Below, piece after piece: positions 55,851 through 64,000 of a DNA stretch of 64,000 bases. Each line of letters starts with the position of its first letter. The first letter of the stretch is position 1. The DNA is from Nocardia nova. Its GTDB lineage: Bacteria; Actinomycetota; Actinomycetes; Mycobacteriales; Mycobacteriaceae. A program made the translations under genes and the position numbers. The DNA is taken from assembly GCF_002933465.1 (NCBI RefSeq), contig NZ_PSZE01000009.1:124001-188000 (forward strand). The letters are read 5' to 3'. Below the pieces are notes generated by a model. It saw nothing but the letters and a program-made list of their open reading frames with translations. It was not told the origin of the DNA and searched no databases.

Positions 55851-57464
55851 ATGCCGAACAATTTCGCCGACCTGTTCGAGCACGCCGTGGACGCCATGCC
55901 GGATCGGGTGGCGCTGATTCAGGGCGAGCGCCAGGTCACCTATCAGGACCTGGAACGCCGCGGCAATCAGCTCGCCCACCACTTCGCCGCGGTGGGTCTG
56001 GGGGAGGGCAGCCATATCGGCTTCCAGATGCACAACAGCATCGAGACGGTGGAAACCCTGATCGCCGCTTTCAAGATCCGGGCGGTCCCGATCAATATCA
56101 ACTACCGCTACGGCGCGGACGAACTGCGCTACGTCTACGACAACGCCGACCTCGAGGCGGTGGTACACCACCGGTGCTACGCACAGGTCGTGGATCAGGT
56201 GCGTCCGCAGGTGACCACGCTGCGCCACGCCTTCGTCGTCGACGACGATCAGGGAGGGGACGGACTGCCCAGCGAATCCGCCCCGTACGCGGAGGCATTC
56301 GAAAGCACTTCAACCGCACGCGATTTCGATGAGCGCAGCGCCGACGACCTGTTCATGATGTACACCGGCGGCACCACCGGCATGCCCAAGGGCGTGATGT
56401 GGCGTCAGGAGGACATGTGGCGGGTGCTCGGCGGCGGCATCGACTTCTACACCAACGTGCCGGTGGCCGACGAGTTCGAACAGTCCCGGGTCGGATCGCA
56501 GAACGACTCGCTGCGCTGGCTGATCCTGCCGCCGCTGATCCACGCCGCGGCGCTGATGCCCACGTTCACCGCGCTGTGGTCGGGCAACACCGTCGTCTAC
56601 GAACCGCGCTTCGACGCCGACCGGGTTTGGCAGGTGGTGGCGGGGCAGCGGGCGAATATCGTCGTCATCACCGGCGATGCTATGGCGCGGCCGCTGCTCA
56701 ATTCCTATCGGCAGTCGCCGGTGGACGCCTCCTCGATGGTCGCCCTCGCCTCCGGTGCGGCGCTGCTGTCGCAGCCGGTGAAGAACGAGATGCTGGAGTT
56801 GTTTCCGCATGCGGTGATCACCGATTCGATCGGCTCCTCCGAAACCGGATTCGGCGGCATCGGCGTGGCGCAGAAGGACGACGACCCGTGCCGCGGGCCG
56901 CGCGTGCAGACCGGGCGCGGTGCCGTCGTGGTGAACGACGAAGGCCGGGAGGTGGCGCCCGGCGAAGAGGGCTGGATGGCCAAGAAGGGGTCGGTGCCCC
57001 TCGGCTACTACAAGGACCAGACCAAGTCCGACAAGCTGTTCAAGACCGTCGACGGCGTCCGCATGGTCATCACCGACGACCGCGCACGGGTGGAGGCCGA
57101 TGGCGCCATCACCCTGATCGGCCGCGGCAACGTGGTGATCAACACCGGCGGTGAGAAGGTGTTCGCCGAAGAGGTGGAGGCCGTCGTGAAAGCCCACGAG
57201 GGCGTCTACGACGTGGTGGTCATCGGAGTTCCGCACGAGCGCTGGGGCCATCGGGTCGCGGCGGTGGTGTCGGTGGACGGCGCCGGTCCGCTGGATTTCG
57301 CCGACCTCGAGGCACACGTCCGCACGTATCTCGCGGGATACAAACTGCCGCGCAGTATCTGGGTAGTCGACGCGGTCGGGCGCACCCCCAGCGGCAAACC
57401 GGACTACCGGTGGGCGAAAGCCCATGCCGAATCCCACCCGCCGGCCTACACCGTCGGCTCCTGA
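55851..57464 (+). CDS. Acyl-CoA synthetase, FadD19-like (ANL superfamily)
   Basis: The 537 residues show MYTGGTTGMPKGVMWRQEDM (adenylate loop, near 167), SIGSSETGFGG, and the C-terminal Lys region YKLPRSIWVVDAVGRTPSGK (catalytic Lys near 520). The sequence follows the FadD19-type steroid and side-chain CoA ligases of the mycobacterial cholesterol pathway closely. It activates a carboxylic acid with CoA and ATP. It ends its operon; the next gene has its own KstR box. Confidence 0.88.
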   Translation: MPNNFADLFEHAVDAMPDRVALIQGERQVTYQDLERRGNQLAHHFAAVGLGEGSHIGFQMHNSIETVETLIAAFKIRAVPININYRYGADELRYVYDNADLEAVVHHRCYAQVVDQVRPQVTTLRHAFVVDDDQGGDGLPSESAPYAEAFESTSTARDFDERSADDLFMMYTGGTTGMPKGVMWRQEDMWRVLGGGIDFYTNVPVADEFEQSRVGSQNDSLRWLILPPLIHAAALMPTFTALWSGNTVVYEPRFDADRVWQVVAGQRANIVVITGDAMARPLLNSYRQSPVDASSMVALASGAALLSQPVKNEMLELFPHAVITDSIGSSETGFGGIGVAQKDDDPCRGPRVQTGRGAVVVNDEGREVAPGEEGWMAKKGSVPLGYYKDQTKSDKLFKTVDGVRMVITDDRARVEADGAITLIGRGNVVINTGGEKVFAEEVEAVVKAHEGVYDVVVIGVPHERWGHRVAAVVSVDGAGPLDFADLEAHVRTYLAGYKLPRSIWVVDAVGRTPSGKPDYRWAKAHAESHPPAYTVGS

Positions 57465-57655
57465 ATTCCACCGAATTGCCGCCGGCCGTTCCGATCCGAG
57501 TGCTCGCTCGACCGGGGCGGCCTCGGCGCGTTCGGTCGTCGTCGTGCGGCCGGGTGCGGTCGGACCGCTCGGCCGGGGCGCGACACTGCGGCTGCGGGGA
57601 GCGGACCGTCTCGGTGAGTGGGATTTCGGGAGCGAGAAGGTCTGTGCAATCAAAT

Positions 57656-57669
57656 TGGAACGTGTTCTA
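57656..57669. promoter_or_regulatory. KstR box (perfect) before the ADC-SDR operon
   Basis: TGGAACGTGTTCTA matches TnnAACnnGTTnnA at all fixed bases. It ends 4 nt before the GGAGG site of the next gene, so bound repressor would block transcription or elongation directly. Confidence 0.75.
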
Positions 57670-57686
57670 CTTGGAGGATGACAGCG

Positions 57687-58364
57687 GTGCATTCCGTACT
57701 CGGTGAAAAAGTCAGGATGCCGGTCGAGATCCGCGACGCCGACGCCTGTGCGGCGACATTTCTCGTCGACGCGGCGGCGGCCCGGGAGATCGTGGCGCCG
57801 ACCGGACTCGAACCACTCACGGTCGCCGGACGCGGGGTGTGCTCGCTGGTTTTCGTGCGCTACGTGGACGGCGACCTCGGTCCCTATCACGAATTCGGCC
57901 TCACCCTCATGGTGCGCGGCCGGGACAAGGGCCTCGGCGTCTACATTCCGTGGCTGCCGGTGAATCAGACCTTCACCTGCGCCGCCGGCCGCGAGATCTG
58001 GGGCTTTCCCAAGGAGATCGCCGATATCCGGATCACGCCGGTGCGTCGCGGCAAGCGCTGCGAGGTGCGCATCGACGATCGTCTGGCGGTGGCGATGGAG
58101 GTCGCCGGTGGCGTGCCGTCGCCGGGCGGAATGGGCGGCGCGTCGATCGCCGCCTACACCCATATGGACGGCGTCCTGCGCCGCATCCCGTGGGTGATGA
58201 ACCCGTCGCAGGTGCGAATGGGCTTGGGCGGCACCAGGATCGAGCTTGGCGATCATCCCGTGGCGCACCGGATGCGAGCGCTGGGCCTGCCCGAGCGCGC
58301 CCTGTTCAGCAGCCGAATCGGACTGCTGCGCATGACTTTCGAAGACGCGGTGGAGGTTCGATGA
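57687..58364 (+). CDS. Acetoacetate decarboxylase-family protein
   Basis: The 225 residues have the ADC fold: RMPVEIRDADACAATFLVDA, YIPWLPVNQTFTCAAGREIW and GFPKEIADIRI with the candidate Schiff-base Lys (FPKEIA). Many family members are not decarboxylases but aldolases or dehydratases. The GTG at 57687 is preferred because GGAGG lies 9 nt upstream; the ATG at 57678 sits directly on that site. It overlaps the SDR gene by 4 nt. Confidence 0.8.
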   Translation: MHSVLGEKVRMPVEIRDADACAATFLVDAAAAREIVAPTGLEPLTVAGRGVCSLVFVRYVDGDLGPYHEFGLTLMVRGRDKGLGVYIPWLPVNQTFTCAAGREIWGFPKEIADIRITPVRRGKRCEVRIDDRLAVAMEVAGGVPSPGGMGGASIAAYTHMDGVLRRIPWVMNPSQVRMGLGGTRIELGDHPVAHRMRALGLPERALFSSRIGLLRMTFEDAVEVR

Positions 58365-59128
58365 GCACGACAGCGGTGGTGACCGGTGCGGCCAGCGGAA
58401 TGGGACGCATGGCGGCCCAGCGATTGGCGGCGGGCGGTTACCGGGTCGCCGCACTCGATATCAACGACACCGGGCTGGCCGAAACGGCGCGGCGCTCGCC
58501 GAATATGAGCACCTACTCCTGTGATGTCGCCGACGAGCAGGCGGTGCGCGCGGTGATCGACAAGGTTCGTTCGGACCTCGGGCCGATCGAGCACGTGGTG
58601 CACGCGGCCGCGCTCTGTCGGGTGGGTTCGGCTCTGACACATGATGTTTCGCAGATGCGCCGGGTGATGGACATCAACTACGGCGGCACGATCAACATCT
58701 GCCAGGCGATTGTGCCGGAGATGAAGCAGGCCGGTCGCGGCACGCTGGTGTTGTTCGCCTCGGTGGCGGGCTGGCTTCCCTCGCCCGGCCTGGCCGCCTA
58801 TTCGGCCTCCAAATTCGCCGTCGTCTGCTATCACGAAGCGTTGGCGCAGGAGTTGAACGGCACGGGCGTGCGGGTGATCTCCATCTGCCCGCCGATCGTG
58901 GAAACCCCGCTGCTGGAAGGCATTCGGGCCGCCAACGAGGCGGTGGTCGCCGGTCGGAAGGGCATCACCCCGGATCGGGTGCTCGATGCGGCCGAGCGGG
59001 CGGTAGCCGACCCGAAGGCGCCCCTGTTCATCTTCCCGGGCCCGGCCAAGCCGCTGTGGCTGGCCCGCCGGTTCGCGCCGAACTTCCTGCGCAAGCAGGT
59101 GACCCGAATGGTCAAGCCCGAATTGTGA
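58361..59128 (+). CDS. Short-chain dehydrogenase/reductase
   Basis: The 255 residues have TGAASGMGRMAAQRL, the DxxD pair (CDVADEQ), and the catalytic motif AYSASKFAVVCYHEA (Tyr/Lys near 147-151). The C-terminus LRKQVTRMVKPEL is basic, as in membrane-peripheral SDRs. It overlaps the ADC gene by 4 nt. It probably oxidises a hydroxy intermediate of the same pathway. Confidence 0.88.
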   Translation: MSTTAVVTGAASGMGRMAAQRLAAGGYRVAALDINDTGLAETARRSPNMSTYSCDVADEQAVRAVIDKVRSDLGPIEHVVHAAALCRVGSALTHDVSQMRRVMDINYGGTINICQAIVPEMKQAGRGTLVLFASVAGWLPSPGLAAYSASKFAVVCYHEALAQELNGTGVRVISICPPIVETPLLEGIRAANEAVVAGRKGITPDRVLDAAERAVADPKAPLFIFPGPAKPLWLARRFAPNFLRKQVTRMVKPEL

Positions 59129-59149
59129 CCGTGCGGCGATGCCGAACCG

Positions 59150-59209
59150 ATCGTGCAAACCTCGCCGCACAATCGGGTTTTCCCGCGATGTCGTCGAGGT
59201 TTGCACGAT
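59150..59209. repeat. 60-bp palindromic repeat, copy B
   Basis: ATCGTGCAAACCTCG and its exact 15-bp reverse complement form the ends of a 60-bp element between convergent genes, with TTTTCCC in the middle. It can act as a bidirectional terminator. Copy A lies at 42552-42611. Confidence 0.8.
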
Positions 59210-59255
59210 GTGTTCGGCCCGCCACGCACCCGGCGGAAGACCGGGTGCGGCGTCG

Positions 59256-60077
59256 TCAGCGGCCCTTGAACTCCGGCTTGCGGCGCTCGGCGAAGGCACG
59301 CGGGCCTTCCTTGGCGTCCTCGCTGCGGAAGACGGTGAGGCCGAGCTGCGAGTCGATCTTGAAAGCCTCGTTCTCGTGCATACCCTCGGTATCGCGCATG
59401 GTCTTCAGGATCGCCTGCACCGCCAGCGGGCCGTTGGCGTTGATCTTCTCGGCGAGCTCGAGCGCCTTGTCGAGCGCGGTCCCGTCCGGCACCACATGGC
59501 CGATCAGGCCGTACTCCTTGGCCTCGGCGGCGGTGATGTGACGCCCGGTGAGCAGGATGTCGGCGGCGACGGTGTAGGGGATCTGCCGGGGCAGTCGCAC
59601 GGCCGAGCCGCCCATCGGGAACAGGCTCCAACGCGCCTCGGAGACACCGAATTTCGCGCTCTCACCGGCGACGCGGATGTCGGTACCCTGCAGAATCTCG
59701 GTCCCGCCGGCGATGGCCGCGCCCTCGACGGCGGCGATCAGCGGCTTGGTCAGGCGGCGGCCCTTGAGCAGACCCGGAATGTTGGTCGGGTCGAAGGCGC
59801 CGCCGGCGCTCATATTCTTGGCCGGATCCTGTTCGGTCATCGCCTTGAGGTCGGCGCCCGCGCAGAACGCGCCGCCCGCGCCGGTGAGGATGCAGGAGCG
59901 GATCTCCGGGTCGTTGTCGACGGTATCCCAGGCGCGCACCATCAGGTCGAGCATCTCGGCCGAGAGCGCATTGCGGACGGCCGGCCGGTTCATGGTGACG
60001 ATCAGGGTGGCGCCGCGGCGCTCCAGCAGCGCGTGGGGTTCCGTGTTGCTACCTGTTTCAGTTGCTGCCGTCGTCAT
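59256..60077 (-). CDS. echA19: Enoyl-CoA hydratase, EchA19-like
   Basis: The 273 residues show [20 protein letters not shown] and [20 protein letters not shown] for the oxyanion hole, then the characteristic [20 protein letters not shown]. The sequence follows M. tuberculosis EchA19 (Rv3516, a cholesterol-side-chain hydratase beside fadD19) closely over the whole length. It is divergent from an aldehyde dehydrogenase across a KstR-like box. Orthology is my reading, not a search result. Confidence 0.8.
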   Translation of the reverse strand: MTTAATETGSNTEPHALLERRGATLIVTMNRPAVRNALSAEMLDLMVRAWDTVDNDPEIRSCILTGAGGAFCAGADLKAMTEQDPAKNMSAGGAFDPTNIPGLLKGRRLTKPLIAAVEGAAIAGGTEILQGTDIRVAGESAKFGVSEARWSLFPMGGSAVRLPRQIPYTVAADILLTGRHITAAEAKEYGLIGHVVPDGTALDKALELAEKINANGPLAVQAILKTMRDTEGMHENEAFKIDSQLGLTVFRSEDAKEGPRAFAERRKPEFKGR

Positions 60078-60147
60078 CGCCGACCCACTTTCCTCGGGGA
60101 ATTACTCGCGTTTGCGGACGAAGTTACCCCGCAACGTTGTACAGAAC

Positions 60148-60161
60148 AATAACGTGTTCTA
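60148..60161. promoter_or_regulatory. KstR-like box (7 of 8) between echA19 and the aldehyde dehydrogenase
   Basis: AATAACGTGTTCTA differs from the KstR consensus only in the first base. A larger imperfect inverted repeat, AGAACA / TGTTCT (60143-60160), includes it. It sits midway between two divergent genes and could control both. Confidence 0.6.
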
Positions 60162-60212
60162 GTTTGGGTGGTGGTGACCGCCGTCACGGGCGGCAAGTTA
60201 TGGAGATCGCTG

Positions 60213-61859
60213 ATGGAGACAACCACGCACAGCGGCGCTGAGACGACGTCGCATGGTGACGCCGGCGCGACCTCGCGCGGTGGCGCGAGCACGCTGCCGT
60301 CGCGGATCACGAAGACGCTGATCGACCGCCTTACCGGGCTGATCACCGCGAGCATCGCGGGGGAGAAGCGCGAACCCTACGACATGATCGAGGTGTACAC
60401 CGGCGCGGTCGTCGGTGAACTCCCGCAGTCCTCGCCCGAGGACGTCGCCGCGGCGGCCGACAAGGCTCGGGCGGCGCAGCGGGAATGGGCGAACTGGCCG
60501 GTCAAGCGCCGGCTGCAGGTCTTCGAGAAGGCCCATGAGCTGATTCTCTCCGAACTCGACACCATCGCGGACCTGATTCAGATCGGTTGCGGCAAGACCC
60601 GCCGGATGGCCATCGAGGAATCGTGCGATCCGGTGATGGTGATCAGCCACTACCTCAAACACGCCGAGCGGATCCTGAAGCCGATCCGGCGCGGCGGTGC
60701 GATGCCCATCATCTCCACCTCCACCGAACAGCATCGGCCCAAGGGGGTGGTCGCGGTGATCGCGCCGTGGAACTTCCCCTTCGCGATTTCGATCTCCGAT
60801 TCGATTCCGGCCCTCATCGCCGGGAACGGCGTGGTGATCAAACCCGACAACAAGACCGCGCTGTGCACGCTCTACGGCGTCGAACTGCTGCGCCAGGCGG
60901 GGCTGCCGCGCGATCTGATCCAGGTCGTCTGCGGTACCGGACCCGACGTCGGGCCCACCCTGATCGACCACAGCGATTTCGTGATGTTCACCGGTTCCAC
61001 CGCCACCGGCCGCACCATCGGCGAGCGCGCGGGCCGCAACCTCATCAGCTGCAGCCTTGAACTCGGCGGCAAGAATCCGATGATCGTGCTGGAGGACGCC
61101 AACCTCGACGAGGTGATTCCGGGTGCGATCTTCGCGGTGTACGGCAACTCCGGCCAGGCGTGTATGCATATCGAGCGCATCTACGTGCACGATCGCGTCC
61201 ACGACGAGTTCGTGCGCCGATTCGTCGCCGCGGCAGAGGAATTGGGGTCGAAGGCGGGCGCCTCGTACACCGCCGACCCGGAATTCGGCTCGCTGGTCTC
61301 GGTCGATCACATGCGGCGGGTGGCCTCGCACGTCGACGACGCTGTCGCGAAGGGGGCGACCGTGCTGACCGGTGGCAAGGCCCGCCCGGACATCGGCCCG
61401 GCGTTCTACGAGCCGACCGTGCTGACCGGTGTGACCCCCGAGATGGAGCACGCGACCGTCGAGACGTTCGGCCCGGTCGTCACCATCTACCGCTACACCG
61501 ACGAGAACGAGGCGGTCCGGCAGGCCAATGCCACCACCTACGGTCTCAACGCGAGCATCTGGAGTTCTGATCTCGCTCGTGCGGAGAAGCTCGCCGACCG
61601 GCTCGAGGCGGGCAATGTCAACGTCAACGACGGCTTCGTCGCGACGTATTCGGCGAAGATGACGCCCTCGGGCGGCGTCAAACAGTCCGGGGTGGGCACC
61701 CGGCACGGCGACGCGGGTCTGCTCAAGTACACCGATACGGTCAACGTCGGTGTGCAGAAGAAGCAAGTGCTCTCGGCGCGGGCGGGTATGCCGTTCGACA
61801 AGCAGCTCAAGAGCACGCTGATCACGTTGCGTCTGAGCCGCCGGCTGCGTATCCGCTGA
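60213..61859 (+). CDS. Aldehyde dehydrogenase, succinate-semialdehyde dehydrogenase (GabD2)-like
   Basis: The 548 residues begin with a Thr/His-rich stretch (about 1-30) and then the ALDH fold: VIAPWNFPFAISISDSIPAL, SLELGGKNPMIVLEDANLDE (catalytic Glu) and GNSGQACMHIERIYVHD (Cys nucleophile). The sequence resembles mycobacterial GabD2. GGAG lies 7 nt before the ATG at 60213. Length exceeds the usual 480-520 because of the N-terminal stretch. Substrate is probably a short aldehyde from the adjacent pathway. Confidence 0.85.
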   Translation: METTTHSGAETTSHGDAGATSRGGASTLPSRITKTLIDRLTGLITASIAGEKREPYDMIEVYTGAVVGELPQSSPEDVAAAADKARAAQREWANWPVKRRLQVFEKAHELILSELDTIADLIQIGCGKTRRMAIEESCDPVMVISHYLKHAERILKPIRRGGAMPIISTSTEQHRPKGVVAVIAPWNFPFAISISDSIPALIAGNGVVIKPDNKTALCTLYGVELLRQAGLPRDLIQVVCGTGPDVGPTLIDHSDFVMFTGSTATGRTIGERAGRNLISCSLELGGKNPMIVLEDANLDEVIPGAIFAVYGNSGQACMHIERIYVHDRVHDEFVRRFVAAAEELGSKAGASYTADPEFGSLVSVDHMRRVASHVDDAVAKGATVLTGGKARPDIGPAFYEPTVLTGVTPEMEHATVETFGPVVTIYRYTDENEAVRQANATTYGLNASIWSSDLARAEKLADRLEAGNVNVNDGFVATYSAKMTPSGGVKQSGVGTRHGDAGLLKYTDTVNVGVQKKQVLSARAGMPFDKQLKSTLITLRLSRRLRIR

Positions 61860-61983
61860 CTGGTCGATGTCGTCGGTCTCCACGGCAAGGGCCCGTTGGT
61901 CCCTCGGACGACCGGGCACCTTCCATGACCCGGCACCACGCTGCGTCGGGAGCTCTCCGCGCCCGGCCTCACGGCCGCGAGTA

Positions 61984-62163
61984 CCAGTACCCTCGTGATC
62001 GGGGATCACCACCGCCCAGCCCTGCTGCGACGCCCCCGGGGCGATCACGAATTCGGCCGGGGCCACGATCTGGCCCGGGAACGGACCGGCCGAGAAATGC
62101 TGGACCGCGTAGGAGGGTGCACAGTAGCCGGCCAGGGAGTCCTCGGCGACCGGCCGAGTGTGA
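61984..62163 (-). pseudogene. Fragment of a secretory lipase gene
   Basis: The minus-strand frame right after the transporter stop reads PVAEDSLAGYCAPSYAVQHF and later EFVIAPGASQQGWAVVIPDH, which follow the middle of the PF03583-type secretory lipases. No start, no GxSxG and no C-terminal part are present. It appears to be a remnant of about 60 residues left by deletion. Confidence 0.55.
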
Positions 62164-63270
62164 TTAAGCCGATTCCTCGGTCGGCGCGGGCGCCCAGCGC
62201 TCGTCCACCTTCGCCAGCCGCCAGTAGGCGATCGCGACAACCCAGGCGAGAACGAACAATCCGACGATCGCGAATCCCGCGTTGTTGAGGTCGATCCCGG
62301 CGATCCACTCCACGACCGGACCGCCGAATCCGGTGTCGTCGTGCAGCACCTTGATCAGCTCGATCGAGCCGATGAACAGGGCCACCGCGATCGACAGGCC
62401 GGTGATGGCCAGGTTGTAGAAGATCTTGCGCACCGGATCGGAGAACGCCCAGTCGTAGGCGACGTTCATGAACAGACCGTCGATCGTGTCCATCACGCTC
62501 ATTCCGGCCGCGAACAGCAGCGGCAGCACCACGATCGCGTACCAGGGCAGTCCCGCCGCCGCGCCGGACCCGGCCAGTGCGAGCAGCGCCACCTCGGTCG
62601 CGGTGTCGAAACCCAGACCGAACAGCACGCCGACCGGATAGACGTGCACCGGCCGCCCCACCATCCGCATCACGGGCGCCAGCAGGCGTGCCAGGAATCC
62701 GCGCGAGTCGAGCGCCGCTTCCAGTTCCGCGCGATCGTATTCGCCGCTGTGGCGCAAACGGCGGAACACCCGCCAGATACCGACCAGCGCAACGACATTG
62801 AGCAAGCCGATCAGATACAGGAACGATCCGGAGGCCACGGTCGAGATGGTGCCCAGCGTCTTGCGGGTCGAAGAGTCCTCGTCGACCAGCGTGCCCACCA
62901 CGTGCGCACCCGCCACCACCAGCGCGGCGAGGACGAACACAATCGTGGAATGCCCCATCGCGAACCAGAATCCGACCGATTTGGGGCGTTTGCCGTCGCT
63001 CATCAGCTTGCGCGTGGTGTTGTCGATGGCGGCGATGTGGTCGGCGTCGAAGGCATGGCGCAGCCCGAAGGTGTAGGCCGTGATACCCAGACCGATGCCG
63101 AAGACCTCCGTGCCGATGCGATAACCGTGCGGGGCGATCGCGCCGAACAGCAGGCCGAATCCGATCAGATGCATCAACGCGACCACGCCGAGCAGCACCG
63201 CCGCTTCCAGCCAGTCACGCCGCGACCAGTCCCGCAGCACATCGCGAAGTAGGCGGCGACGAGTGGACAT
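62164..63270 (-). CDS. Nickel/cobalt permease, HoxN/NicO family
   Basis: The 368 residues form about eight membrane segments with the HoxN signatures TFGLRHAFDADHIAAIDN (HX4DH), LGFDTATEVALLALA and AAGMSVMDTIDGLFM. It imports divalent nickel or cobalt. The cobalamin riboswitch directly upstream implies cobalt and control by B12. AGAAGG precedes the ATG. Confidence 0.9.
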   Translation of the reverse strand: MSTRRRLLRDVLRDWSRRDWLEAAVLLGVVALMHLIGFGLLFGAIAPHGYRIGTEVFGIGLGITAYTFGLRHAFDADHIAAIDNTTRKLMSDGKRPKSVGFWFAMGHSTIVFVLAALVVAGAHVVGTLVDEDSSTRKTLGTISTVASGSFLYLIGLLNVVALVGIWRVFRRLRHSGEYDRAELEAALDSRGFLARLLAPVMRMVGRPVHVYPVGVLFGLGFDTATEVALLALAGSGAAAGLPWYAIVVLPLLFAAGMSVMDTIDGLFMNVAYDWAFSDPVRKIFYNLAITGLSIAVALFIGSIELIKVLHDDTGFGGPVVEWIAGIDLNNAGFAIVGLFVLAWVVAIAYWRLAKVDERWAPAPTEESA

Positions 63271-63317
63271 GTGCCACAACCCTTCTGGGGAACCCGCGTC
63301 CCCGTCCGTGCACAGCG

Positions 63318-63462
63318 ACGAAAGGGGTCTGGCTGACAGCATGGGCTGAACACAGTGGCGCGACCGCACCGGATTGGCACCGGTTTCCCGTTCCCATCGC
63401 GAGAACTCTGCGGACTATACCAACGGACCGCCCCCGTGCGGCCACGGTCCTCGCAGGTCGCA
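63318..63462 (-). promoter_or_regulatory. Cobalamin riboswitch
   Basis: On the minus strand, GGAAACCGGTGCCAATCCGG (63388-63369), GCGCCACTG (the B12 box) and GCCAGACCC occur in the order and spacing of the cobalamin riboswitch core. It lies about 50-190 nt before the permease start. B12 binding would reduce metal import. Confidence 0.85.
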
Positions 63463-63596
63463 ACAAGGGCGGTGACAGGACTCCCGATCGTTGAAATGTC
63501 GGGTATGCGCCCGTGAACCCGGGAAATAGAGGAGACTCGGCGTAACACAGTCTGTAGTACGACGGCTGTGCGGGTGCCAGTTCCACAGGGTCAGCG

Positions 63597-63623
63597 TTTC
63601 AGCAATGCCGTTTCAGCAATGCC
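63597..63623. repeat. 14-bp tandem repeat before the methyltransferase gene
   Basis: TTTCAGCAATGCC occurs at 63597-63609 and 63611-63623. It sits in the 5' untranslated region just before an AGGGGAG site. Confidence 0.65.
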
Positions 63624-63635
63624 AGGGGAGCCTTC

Positions 63636-64000
63636 ATGTCGCAGTCTTCTGCCGCGTACCCGAGTCTGGTGCCGGTCGGGGTGGATACCGCTCGTGCCGG
63701 CATCGCGCGCGTCTACGATGCCGCCTTGAACGGCAAGGACAACTTCGAAGTCGACCGTGAAGTGCTCGCGCAGGTGCGTGCCGTAGCCCCACAGGTGAAC
63801 GATCTGGCCTGGGCCAACCGGGATTTCCTGATCAGAGCGTGCCGATTCCTGGCCGCGCAGGCCGGGATCGACCAATACCTCGACCTGGGTTCGGGGCTGC
63901 CGACGGCGGAGAACACCCATCAGGTGGTGCAGCGGATCCGGCCCGAGGCCCGGGTGGTCTACGTCGACAACGATCCGATGATGCTGGCCTACGCACGGGC
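63636..64000 (+). CDS. S-adenosyl methyltransferase (PF04672-like), 3' truncated by the window
   Basis: The visible 121 residues contain VDTARAGIARVYDAALNGKD and YLDLGSGLPTAENTHQVVQR (SAM site), then VVYVDNDPMMLAYAR. This is the actinobacterial SAM methyltransferase family, often found beside XRE regulators. AGGGGAG precedes the ATG. The reading frame is open to the end of the window. Confidence 0.8.
   Translation, partial: MSQSSAAYPSLVPVGVDTARAGIARVYDAALNGKDNFEVDREVLAQVRAVAPQVNDLAWANRDFLIRACRFLAAQAGIDQYLDLGSGLPTAENTHQVVQRIRPEARVVYVDNDPMMLAYAR

Larger units (their letters stand above)
63271..63635. other. Divergent control region of the metal permease and a methyltransferase gene
   Basis: This 365-bp gap holds the riboswitch (63318-63462) and, nearer the methyltransferase, a 14-bp tandem repeat at 63597-63623. 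No gene is supported. Confidence 0.7.

Overview
The window is GC-rich actinobacterial chromosome, most likely Nocardia or a close relative in the Mycobacteriales. The basis is gene content and order rather than a search. It carries mycobacterial-type fadA-fadB, a PknK-like kinase, murT-gatD, furA-katA, and a YbaB-recR / SRPBCC / FAD-oxidase / CFA-synthase neighbourhood that matches the order I recall for Rv3715c-Rv3720 of M. tuberculosis. GTG starts, 4-nt gene overlaps and leaderless-looking promoters are common. I saw no tRNA, rRNA, CRISPR array or intact insertion sequence.

0-4 kb holds the beta-oxidation operon fadA-fadB. 4-7.6 kb is one very large kinase/STAND protein. 7.7-14.4 kb holds a coupled FAD-oxidase/CFA-type methyltransferase pair (on the minus strand, probably branched fatty acid synthesis), an SRPBCC protein, a MerR-VOC pair, a secreted protein, and YbaB and RecR. 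14.4-17.1 kb holds an unknown gene and leuA, preceded by a Leu-rich leader peptide and hairpin. 17.3-26.7 kb holds a MinD-like ATPase with a repetitive N-terminus, a Tat-exported FAD oxidoreductase, a PPOX protein, the murT-gatD pair for peptidoglycan amidation, a Tat-exported cholesterol-oxidase-like enzyme, and a voltage-sensor-like membrane protein. 26.7-34 kb holds ltrA, small enzymes, the ask-asd operon, and a divergent TetR/NTF2 pair. 34-38 kb holds a class-C beta-lactamase-like lipoprotein and furA-katA behind a recognisable FurA box.

38-42.8 kb is an accessory patch. It has a frameshifted small secreted protein, a doubly frameshifted SDR, an orphan LUD gene, an XRE-DUF397 pair whose regulator is interrupted by an in-frame TAG, two small Cys-motif genes, and one copy of a 60-bp palindromic repeat. 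42.8-49.8 kb holds a GMC oxidoreductase, glutathione peroxidase, a TetR regulator, and a GT4 / methyltransferase / alpha-toroid operon with overlapping genes.

49.8-61.9 kb is the most interesting region. It contains four transcription units encoding an LLM flavin oxidoreductase, a KstD-like flavoprotein, a CMD-family protein, an HIBADH-family dehydrogenase, an NTF2-like protein, an unknown protein, a FadD19-like acyl-CoA ligase, an acetoacetate-decarboxylase-family protein, an SDR, an EchA19-like enoyl-CoA hydratase and a GabD2-like aldehyde dehydrogenase. The promoters of this block, and of the distant GMC gene, carry perfect or near-perfect copies of the published KstR box TnnAACnnGTTnnA. 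I infer a KstR-controlled catabolic module for a steroid-like or isoprenoid substrate. The window ends with a cobalamin-riboswitch-controlled HoxN/NicO-type metal transporter (probably cobalt) and the start of a SAM methyltransferase.
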